DNA from: Gossypium raimondii | Lineage: Eukaryota; Streptophyta; Magnoliopsida; Malvales; Malvaceae | Reading direction: 5' to 3' | DNA: 64,000 bases | Assembly: GCF_025698545.1 (NCBI RefSeq) | Contig: NC_068573.1 | Location: 15,089,874 to 15,153,873 of the forward strand | Part shown: one piece after another, positions 56,058 to 64,000 of the stretch | Position numbering within the stretch: position 1 is the stretch's first letter | Layout: each line of letters begins with the position of its first letter | Notes under the pieces: model-generated | Databases searched by the model: none | Seen by the model: the letters and a program-made list of their open reading frames with translations, nothing else | Told to the model about the DNA's origin: nothing | Made by a program: the position numbers and the translations under genes

Positions 56058-56240
56058 GTCAACTCTTGTGCAATCTATTCATATAAAGGTTGCCCATTAT
56101 CGCAATTGCGCCTCGAATTTGAATGCAAATTCAATAAAATATCGTTTCAAATTATTTATTTCGCAAAACGCAAATAACGAATGAGTTACACCACGTGGAA
56201 AAAATGCAACAAAAAAAATATTATATGAAATAAAATGGGA

Positions 56241-56359
56241 GGGGTGCAACACGAGGACTTCCCAAGAGGTGACCCATCCTAGTACTACTCTCGCCCAAGC
56301 ACGCTTAACTGCAGAGTTCGAATGAGATCTGGTGAATTAGTGCTGGTATGATCGCACCC
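56241..56359 (-). rRNA. 5S rRNA copy 82
   Basis: Pairs with 79. Confidence 0.83.
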
Positions 56360-56541
56360 GTCAACTCTTGCGCAATCTATTCATTTAAAGTTTGCCCCTT
56401 ATCGCACTTGCGCCTCGAATTTGAATGCAAATTCGACCAAATATCGTTCCAAATTATTTATTTCGCATAACGCAAATAAGGAATGAGTTACACCATGTGG
56501 AGAAAATGCAACTAAAAAAAAATATATGAAATAAAATAGGA

Positions 56542-56660
56542 GGGGTGCAACACGAGGACTTCCCAGGAGGTCACCCATCCTAGTACTACTCTCGCCCAAG
56601 CACGCTTAACTGCAGACTTTTGATGGTATCCGATGCATTAGTGCTAGTATAATCGCATCC
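56542..56660 (-). rRNA. 5S rRNA copy 83
   Basis: Boxes intact; TATATGAATAG upstream. Confidence 0.85.
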
Positions 56661-56844
56661 GTCAACTCTTGTGCAATCTATTCATATAAAGGTTGCCCCT
56701 TATCGCAATTGTGCCTCGAATTTGAATGCAAATTCGGCCAAATATCGTTTCAAATTATTTATTTCGCAAAACGCAAATAACAAATGAGTTACACTACGTG
56801 AAGAAAATGAAACTAAAAAAAATATTATCTGAAATAAATTGGGA

Positions 56845-56964
56845 GGGGTGCAACACGAGGACTTCCTAAGAGGTAACCCATCCTAGTTCTACTCTCGCCC
56901 AAGCATGCTTAACTGCGAAGTTTTAATAGGATCCGGTGCATTAGTCTTTGGTATGATCACTTTG
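56845..56964 (-). rRNA. 5S rRNA copy 84, disturbed 5' end
   Basis: The 5' end reads gatcactttgaaatcaac in place of gatcgcacccgtcaac, as in other indel copies. Confidence 0.6.
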
Positions 56965-57149
56965 AAATCAACTCTTGCGCAATCTATTTATATAAAGGTC
57001 GCCCTTATAAGCCTTGCGCCTCGAATTTGAATTTAAATTCGACCAAATAACTTTTCAAATTATTTATTTCGCAAAACGCAAATAAGGAATTAGTTACACC
57101 ACGTGGAGAAATTGCAACTAAAAAAAACTTTATATGAAATAAAATGGGA

Positions 57150-57268
57150 GCGGTGCAGCACGTGGACTTCCTAGGAGGTCACCCATCGTAGTACTACACT
57201 CGCCCAAGCACGCTTAACTGCGGAGTTCTGATGGAATCCGGTGTATTAGTTCTAGTATGATCGCACCC
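57150..57268 (-). rRNA. 5S rRNA copy 85
   Basis: First member of the 5-kb duplicated block (pairs with 102); box A intact. Confidence 0.83.
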
Positions 57269-57451
57269 GTCAACTCTTGTGCAATCTATTTATATAAAGG
57301 CCGCCCCTTATCGCACTTTTGCCTCGAATTTGAATGCAAATTCTACCAAATAACGTTTCAAATTATTTATTTCGCAAAACGTAAATAACGAAATAGTTAC
57401 ACCACGTGGACAAAATGCAACTAAAAAAACTTTATAAGAAATAAAATGGGA

Positions 57452-57570
57452 GGGGTGCAACATGAGGACTTCAAAAGAGGTCACCCATCGTAGTACTAAT
57501 CTCGCCCAAGCACGCTAAATTACGGAGTTCTAATGAGATCCGGTGCATTTGTGCTGGTATGATCGTACCC
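57452..57570 (-). rRNA. 5S rRNA copy 86
   Basis: Gene full length, but its upstream TATA is replaced by a fragment of 5S gene text (57583-57618). Confidence 0.75.
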
Positions 57571-57765
57571 ATCAACTTTTGCGCTAAATTGCGGAGTTCT
57601 AATGAGTTCTAAATTGCTGACCCTTATCGCACTTGCGCCTTGAATTTTAATGCAAATTCGACCAAATATCGTTTCAAATTATTAAATTTTCAAAACGCAA
57701 ATAACGCTAAGTTACACCACGTGGAGAAAATACAACTAAAAAATATTATATGAAATTAAATGGGA

Positions 57766-57879
57766 GGGGTGCAACACGACGACTTCTCAGGAGGTCACCC
57801 ATCCTAGTACTACTCTCGCCAAACACGCTTAATGCGGAGTTCGATTGATTCGGTGCATTAGTGCTGGTATGATCGCACC
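57766..57879 (-). rRNA. 5S rRNA copy 87, small indels
   Basis: About five bases lost in small gaps in the 5' half. Confidence 0.65.
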
Positions 57880-58056
57880 GTCAACTCTTGCACAATCTAT
57901 TCATATAAAGGTCGCCTCGATCGCGATTCGCCTCGAATTTGAATGCAAATTCGACCAAATATCGTTCATATTATTTATTTCGCATAACGCAAATAACGAA
58001 TGAGTTACACCACGGGGAAAATGCAACTAAAAAATATTATATGAAATAAAATGGGA

Positions 58057-58171
58057 GGGTGCAACACGAGGACTTCCTGGAGGTCACCCAACCTAGTACT
58101 ACTCTCGTCAAGCACGCCGAATCATGGAGTTCGATGGGATCCGATGCATTAGTGCAATTATGATCGCACCC
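58057..58171 (-). rRNA. 5S rRNA copy 88, small indels
   Basis: Disturbed around box A (gtcaagcacgccgaatcatgg). Confidence 0.65.
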
Positions 58172-58352
58172 GTCAACTCTTGTGCAAGCTATTCATATAA
58201 ATGTTGCCCCTTATCGCATTTGCGCCTCGAATTTGAATGCAAATTCAACCAAATATCATTTGAAATTATTTATTTAGCAAAATGCAAATAACGAATGAGT
58301 TACACCACGGGAAGAAAATGCAATTAAAAAAATTATATGAAATAAAATGGGA

Positions 58353-58471
58353 GGGGTGCAACACGAGGACATCCCAAGAGGTCACCCATCGTAGTACAAC
58401 TCTCGCCCAAGCACGCTTAACTGAGTAGTTCTGATGGGATCCAGTGCATTAGTGCTGGTATGATCGCACCG
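58353..58471 (-). rRNA. 5S rRNA copy 89
   Basis: Twin of copy 93 (offset 1,157 bp); ctattgatataaa upstream. Confidence 0.82.
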
Positions 58472-58653
58472 ATCAACTCTTGCGCAATCTATTGATATAA
58501 AGGCTGCCTCTTATCGCACTTGTACCTCGAATTTGAATGCAAATTCAACCAAATATCGATTCAAATTATTTATTTCGCAAAACGCAAATAACGAATGAGT
58601 TACACGTTGTGAAGAAAATGCAACTAAAAAAAATTATATGAAATAAATTGGGA

Positions 58654-58766
58654 GGGGTGCAACACAAGGACTTCCCAGGAGGTCACCCATCCTAGTACTA
58701 CTCGCCATGGACGCTAATAATGAAGTTCGATGAGATCAGTGCAAGAATGATATTACGATCGCACCC
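58654..58766 (-). rRNA. 5S rRNA copy 90, small indels
   Basis: Twin of copy 94; disturbed 5' half. Confidence 0.62.
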
Positions 58767-58932
58767 GTCAACTCTTGCGCAATCTATTTATATAAAGGCT
58801 GCCCCTTATCGCCCTTGCGCCTCGAATTTGAATTTAAATTCGACCAAATAACTTTTCAAATTATTTATTTCGCAAAACGCAAATAAGGAATTATTTACAC
58901 CACGTGGAGAAATTGCAACTAAAAAAAACTGC

Positions 58933-59027
58933 GGAGGTCACCCATCGTAGTACTACAGTAGCCCAAGCACGCTTGACTGCGGAGTTCTGATGGAATCCGG
59001 TGTATTAGTACTAGTACGATCGCACCC
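58933..59027 (-). pseudogene. 5S rRNA copy 91, 3' end missing
   Basis: The spacer aaaaaaaactgc joins directly to ggaggtcaccc; twin of 95. Confidence 0.85.
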
Positions 59028-59209
59028 CTCAACTCTTGTGCAATCTATTTATATAAAGGCCGCCCCTTATCGCACTTTTGCCTCGAATTTGACTGCAAAT
59101 TCTACCAAATAACGTTTCAAATTTTTATTTTGCAAAACGTAAATAATGAAATAGTTACACCACGTGGAGAAAATGCAACTAAAAAAACTTTATAAGAAAT
59201 AAAATGGGA

Positions 59210-59328
59210 GGGGTGCAACATGAGGACTTTAAAAGAGGTCACCCATCGTAGTACTAATCTCGCCCAAGCACGCTAAATTGCGGAGTTCTAATTAGATCCG
59301 GTGTATTTGTGCTGGTATGATCGCACCC
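59210..59328 (-). rRNA. 5S rRNA copy 92
   Basis: Twin of copy 96; gctaaattgcgg type. Confidence 0.8.
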
Positions 59329-59509
59329 GTCAACTTTTGCGCAATCTATTTATATAAAGGCTAACCCTTATCGCATTTGCGCCTCGAATTTGAATGCAAA
59401 TTCGACCAAATATCATTTGAAATTATTTATTTAGCAAAATGCAAATAACGAATGAGTTACACCACGGGAAGAAAATGCAATTAAAAAAATTATATGAAAT
59501 AAAATGGGA

Positions 59510-59628
59510 GGGGTGCAACACGAGGACATCCCAAGAGGTCACCCATCCTAGTACAACTCTCGCCCAAGCACGCTTAGCTGAGTAGTTCTGATGGGATCCA
59601 GTGCATTAGTGCTGGTATGATCGCACCG
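59510..59628 (-). rRNA. 5S rRNA copy 93
   Basis: Twin of copy 89. Confidence 0.82.
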
Positions 59629-59810
59629 ATCAACTCTTGCGCAATCTATTGATATAAAGGCTGCCTCTTATCGCACTTGTACCTCGAATTTGAATGCAAA
59701 TTCAACCAAATATCGATTCAAATTATTTATTTCGCAAAACGCAAATAACGAATGAGTTACACGTTGTGAAGAAAATGCAACTAAAAAAAATTATATGAAA
59801 TAAATTGGGA

Positions 59811-59925
59811 GGGGTGCAACAGGAGGACTTCCCAGGAGGTCACCCATCCTAGTACTACTCTCCCCCATGGACGCTAATAATGAGTTCGATGAGATCCAGT
59901 GCAAGATGTCATTACGATCGCATCT
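59811..59925 (-). rRNA. 5S rRNA copy 94, small indels
   Basis: Twin of copy 90; disturbed 5' half. Confidence 0.62.
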
Positions 59926-60092
59926 GGCCAACTCTTGCGCAATCTATTTATATAAAGGCTGCCCCTTATCGCCCTTACGCCTCGAATTTGAAATTAAATT
60001 CGACCAAATAACTTTTCAAATTATTTATTTCGCAAAACACAAATAAGGAATTATTTACACCACGTGGAGAAATTGCAACTAAAAAAAACTGC

Positions 60093-60187
60093 GGAGGTCA
60101 CCCATCGTAGTACTACACTAGCCCAAGCACGCTTAACTACGGAGTTCTGATGGAATCCGGTGTATTAGTACTAGTACGATCGCACCC
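60093..60187 (-). pseudogene. 5S rRNA copy 95, 3' end missing
   Basis: Same truncation junction as copy 91. Confidence 0.85.
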
Positions 60188-60369
60188 GTCAACTCTTGTG
60201 CAATCTATTTATATAAAGGCCGCCCCTTATCGCACTTTTGCCTCGAATTTGACTGCAAATTCTACCAAATAACGTTTCAAATTTTTATTTCGCAAAACGT
60301 AAATAATGAAATAGTTACACCACGTGGAGAAAATGCAACTAAAAAAACTTTATAAGAAATAAAATGGGA

Positions 60370-60488
60370 GGGGTGCAACATGAGGACTTCAAAAGAGGTC
60401 ACCCATCGTAGTACTAATCTCGCCCAAGCACGCTAAATTGCGGAGTTCTAATTAGATTCGGTGTATTTGTGCTGGTATGATCGCACCC
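60370..60488 (-). rRNA. 5S rRNA copy 96
   Basis: Twin of copy 92. Confidence 0.8.
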
Positions 60489-60671
60489 GTCAACTTTTGC
60501 GCAATCTATTTATATAAAGGCTAACCCTTATCGCACTTGCGCCTTGAATTTTAATGCAAATTCGACCAAATATCGTTTCAAATTATTAAATTTTGAAAAC
60601 GCAAATAACGAATGAGTTACGCCACGTGGAGAAAACGCAACTAAAAAAATATTATATGAAATAAACTGGGA

Positions 60672-60787
60672 GGGGTGCAACACGAGGACTTCTCAGGAGG
60701 TCACCCATCCTACTACTCTCGCCCAAACACGCTTAACTGCGGAGTTCTGATGAGATTCGGTGCATTAGTGCTGGTATGATCGCACCC
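60672..60787 (-). rRNA. 5S rRNA copy 97
   Basis: Three bases short next to box C (atcctactactctc). Confidence 0.78.
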
Positions 60788-60970
60788 GTCAACTCTTGCA
60801 CAATCTATTCATATAAAGGCTAGCTCTTATCGCAGTTGCACCTCGAATTTGAATGCAAATTCGACCAAATATCGTTTCATATTATTTATTTCGCATAACG
60901 CAAATAACGAATGAGTTACACCACGTGGGGAAAGTGCAACTAAAAAAATATTATATGAAATAAAATGGGA

Positions 60971-61089
60971 GGGGTGTAACACGAGGACTTCCCAGGAGGT
61001 CACCCATCCTAGTACTACTCTAGCCCAAGCACGCTGAACTGCGGAGTTCTGATGGGATCCGATGCATTAGTGCAAGTATGATCGCACCC
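60971..61089 (-). rRNA. 5S rRNA copy 98
   Basis: Near consensus; upstream box attcgtataaatg. Confidence 0.85.
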
Positions 61090-61271
61090 GTCAACTCTTG
61101 TGCAAGCTATTCGTATAAATGTTACCCCTTATTGCATTTGCGCCTCGAATTTGAATGCAAATTCGACCAAATATCATTTAAAATTATTTATTTCGCAAAA
61201 CACAAATAACGAATGAGTTACACGTTGTGATGAAAATGCAACTAAAAAAAATTATATGAAATAAATTGGGA

Positions 61272-61382
61272 GGGGTGCAACACGAGGACTTCCCAGGAGG
61301 TCACCCATCCTAGTACTACTCGCCATGGACGCTAAAATGAGTTCGATGAGATCCGGTGCATTAATGTCATATGATCGCACCC
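61272..61382 (-). rRNA. 5S rRNA copy 99, small indels
   Basis: Disturbed 5' half (cgccatggacgctaaaatg). Confidence 0.62.
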
Positions 61383-61566
61383 GCCAACTCTTGCGCAATC
61401 TATTTATATAAAGGCTGCCCCTTATCGCCCTTGCATCTCGAATTTGAATTTAAATTCGACCAAATAACTTTTCAAATTAGTTATTTCGCAAAACGCAAAT
61501 AACGAATTAGTTTCACCACGTGGAGAAATTGCAACTAAAAAAAACTTTATATGAAATAAAATGGGA

Positions 61567-61685
61567 GACGTGCAACACGTGGACTTCCCAAGAGGTCACC
61601 CATCTTAGTATTACTCTTGCCCAAGCATGGTTAACTACAAAGTTCTGATGGAATCTGGTGTTTTAGTACTAGTATGATCGCACCC
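61567..61685 (-). rRNA. 5S rRNA copy 100
   Basis: Full length; box A diverged (catggttaac). Confidence 0.78.
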
Positions 61686-61868
61686 GTCAACTCGTGTGCA
61701 ATTTATTTATATAAAGGCCGCCCCTTATCGGACTTTTGCCTCGAATTTGAATGCAAATTCTAACAAATAACGTTTCAAATTATTTATTTCACAAAATGCA
61801 AATAACGAATTTGTTACACCACGTAGAGAAAATGCAACTAAAAAAACTTTATAAGAAATAAAATGGGA

Positions 61869-61984
61869 AGGGTGCAACATTAGGACTTCCAAAGAGGTGA
61901 CCCATCCTAATACTACTCTCGCCCATGGACGCTAATAAAGGAGTTCGATGAGATGCAGTGCAAGAATGTCATACGATCGCACCC
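61869..61984 (-). rRNA. 5S rRNA copy 101, small indels
   Basis: Disturbed 5' half (catggacgctaataaagg). Confidence 0.62.
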
Positions 61985-62169
61985 GTCAACTCTTGCGCAA
62001 TCTATTTATATAAAGGCTGCCCCTTATCGCCCTTGCGCCTCGAATTTGAATTTAAATTCGACCAAATAACTTTTCAAATTATTTATTTCGCAAAACGCAA
62101 AATAAGGAATTAGTTACACCACGTGGAGAAATTGCAACTAAAAAAAACTTTATATGAAATCAAATGGGA

Positions 62170-62282
62170 GCGGTGCAACACGTGGACTTCCTAGGAGGTC
62201 ACCCATCGTAGTACTACACTCGCCAAGCACGCTTAATCGGAGTTCGATGGAATCCGTGTATTAGTACTAGTATGATCGCACC
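62170..62282 (-). rRNA. 5S rRNA copy 102, small indels
   Basis: Twin of copy 85 but with small gaps (cttaatcggagttcgatgg). Confidence 0.68.
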
Positions 62283-62463
62283 GTCAACTCTTGTGCAATC
62301 TATTTATATAAAGGCCGCCTTTATCGCCCTTTTGCCTCAATTTGAATGCAAATTCTACCAAATAACGTTTCAAATTATTTATTTCGCAAAACGTAAATAA
62401 CGAAATAGTTACACCACGTGGAGAAAATGCAACTAAAAAAACTTTATAAGAAATAAAATGGGA

Positions 62464-62582
62464 GGGGTGCAACATGAGGACTTCAAAATAGGTCACCCAT
62501 CGTAGTACTAATCTCGCCCAAGCACGCTAAATTGCGGAGTTCTAATCAAATCCGGTGCATTTGTGCTGGTATGATCGCACCC
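62464..62582 (-). rRNA. 5S rRNA copy 103
   Basis: Twin of copy 86, here with a normal TATATAAATAG upstream. Confidence 0.8.
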
Positions 62583-62765
62583 GTCAACTTTTGCGCAATC
62601 TATTTATATAAAGGCTGACCCTTATCGCACTTGCACCTTGAATTTTAATGCAAATTCGACCAAATATCGTTTCAAATTACTAAATTTTCAAAACGCAAAT
62701 AACGAATGAGTTACACCACGTGGAGAAAACGCAACTAAAAAAATATTATATGAAATAAAATGGGA

Positions 62766-62883
62766 GGGGTGCAACACGAGGACTTCTCAGGAGGTCACCC
62801 ATCCTAGTACTACTCTCGCCCAAACACGCTTAATCATGAGTTTTGATTGGATTCGTGCATTAGTCTTTGGTATGATCGCACCC
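62766..62883 (-). rRNA. 5S rRNA copy 104, small indels
   Basis: Twin of copy 87; disturbed box A end and gtctttggtatg. Confidence 0.65.
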
Positions 62884-63066
62884 GTCAACTCTTGCACAAT
62901 CTATTCATATAAAGGCTACCTCTTATCGCAGTTGCGCCTCGAATTTGAATGCAAATTCGACCAAATATCGTTTCATAGTATTTAGTTTGCATAACGCAAA
63001 TAACGAATGAGTTACACCACGTGGGGAAAATGCAACTAAAAAAATATTATATGAAATAAAATGGGA

Positions 63067-63183
63067 GGGTCCAACACGAGGACTTCCTGTGAGGTCACCC
63101 AACCTAGTACTACTCTCCAAGCACTTATTTGAATCATGGAGTTCGATGGGATCCGATGCATTAGTGCAATTATGATCACACCC
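63067..63183 (-). rRNA. 5S rRNA copy 105, small indels
   Basis: Twin of copy 88; box A disturbed (ccaagcacttatttgaatc). Confidence 0.62.
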
Positions 63184-63364
63184 GTCAACTCTTGTGCAAG
63201 CTATTCATATAAATGTTGCCCCTTATCGCATTTGCGCCTCGAATTTGAATGCAAATTCAACCAAATATCATTGCAAATTATTTATTTCGCAAAATGAAAA
63301 TAACGAAAGAGTTACACCACGTGAAGAAAATGTAATTAAAAAAATTATATGAAATAAAATGGGA

Positions 63365-63483
63365 GGGGTGCAACACGAGGACATCCCAAGAGGCCACCCA
63401 TCCTAGTACAACTCTCGCCCAAGCACGCTTAACTGAGGAGTTCTGATGGGATCCACTGCATTAGTGCTGGTATGATCGCACCG
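63365..63483 (-). rRNA. 5S rRNA copy 106
   Basis: Twin of copy 89; TATATGAATAG upstream. Confidence 0.83.
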
Positions 63484-63665
63484 ATCAACTCTTGCGCAAT
63501 CTATTCATATAAATGCTGCCTCTTATCGCACTTGTGCCTCAAATTTTAATGCAAATTAGACCAAATATCGATTCAAATTATTTATTTCGCAAAACGCAAA
63601 TAACGAATGAGTTACACGTTGTGAAGAAAATGCAACTAAAAAAAATTATATGAAATAAATTGGGA

Positions 63666-63784
63666 GGGTTGCAACACGAGGACTTCCCAGGAGGTCACCC
63701 ATCCTAGTACTACTGTCGCCCATGGACGCTTAACAGTGGAGTTCTGATGAGATCTGGTGCAGTAATGCTGTTACGATCGCACCC
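63666..63784 (-). rRNA. 5S rRNA copy 107
   Basis: Twin of copy 90, but full length and without the indels. Confidence 0.82.
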
Positions 63785-63969
63785 GTCAACTCTTGCGCAA
63801 TCTATTTATATAAATACTGCCCCTTATCGCCCTTGCGCCTCGAATTTGAATTTAAATTCGACCAAATAACTTTTCAAATTATTTATTTCGCAAAATGCAA
63901 ATAAGGAATTAGTTACACCACGAGGAGAAATTGCAACTAAAAAAAACTTTATATGAAATAAAATGGGAT

Positions 63970-64000
63970 GGTGCAACACGTGGACTTCCTAGGAGGTCAC
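63970..64000 (-). rRNA. 5S rRNA copy 108 (cut by window end)
   Basis: Only the 3' end is inside the window (ggtgcaacacgtggacttcc). Confidence 0.8.

Larger units (their letters stand above)
32255..64000 (-). repeat. 5S rDNA tandem array, 108 copies
   Basis: All copies are on the minus strand; most are 119 bp in a unit of about 300 bp. Most upstream spacers show the known plant 5S promoter layout: TATATAAATAG or TATATGAATAG near -28, GC near -12, C at -1. The internal boxes are A (GTTAAGCGTGCTTGG) and C (GGATGGGTGAC). A T-run follows the gene as Pol III terminator. Pol III with TFIIIA would make the 5S rRNA of the large ribosomal subunit. Many copies carry changes in the internal boxes, so a large share may be silent. 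The array runs off the window. Small minus-strand open frames of 60-80 codons in it read through 5S genes and spacers and are not genes. The copies are listed separately below. Confidence 0.97.

Noticed and set aside
33252-63120. Many minus-strand open frames of 60-79 codons with similar proteins (for example MGESSTRMGDLLGSPRVAPLPF)
   Set aside because: They read through 5S genes and their spacers; similarity follows the tandem repeat, and frames open and close at random.
32255-64000. Regular repeats with spacers resembling a CRISPR array
   Set aside because: The repeat is a 119-bp 5S rRNA gene and the spacers are homologous to one another, unlike CRISPR spacers.

Overview
The window looks like a plant nuclear chromosome segment, most likely cotton (Gossypium) or a close Malvaceae relative. 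The evidence is one intron-rich SEUSS-LIKE (SLK2-type) gene, a long tandem array of plant-type 5S rRNA genes with units of about 300 bp, and LTR families whose ends look like those I remember from cotton. The species call is inference from memory, not from a search.

Layout. 1-7,690: nested LTR-retroelement fossils. A solo LTR with a perfect 5-bp target duplication sits inside the LTR of a minus-strand Ty3/gypsy element. That element cut into the 5' LTR of a plus-strand Ty3/gypsy element whose gag and part of pol remain. 7,691-12,500: AT-rich intergenic DNA with a MITE, degenerate repeats and another LTR end. 12,500-26,000: the SLK2-type gene on the plus strand, with nine coding exons from 13,360/13,462 to 25,654. 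Its last intron holds a nearly full-length Ty1/copia element in antisense orientation (19,296-24,031). 26,000-27,330: intergenic DNA. 27,330-32,085: the disturbed edge of the 5S array, with two decayed 5S copies, a broken gypsy fragment and one inverted 5S copy. 32,255-64,000: 108 consecutive 5S copies, all on the minus strand, running off the window end.

The gene product is expected to be a nuclear transcriptional adaptor (LIM-binding/SEUSS family) that works with LEUNIG-type co-repressors. In this copy the codon at the usual start is TTG rather than ATG. The first in-frame ATG lies 34 codons downstream and overlaps the stop of a short upstream ORF.

The 5S array is not homogeneous. It is built of local higher-order repeats (4-unit, 7-unit, 3-unit and others). 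It has two upstream TATA variants, a spacer palindrome (CCACGTGG) found only in the distal part, and a set of copies with clustered small indels that may be assembly artefacts. No CRISPR array, operon or tRNA gene was seen.
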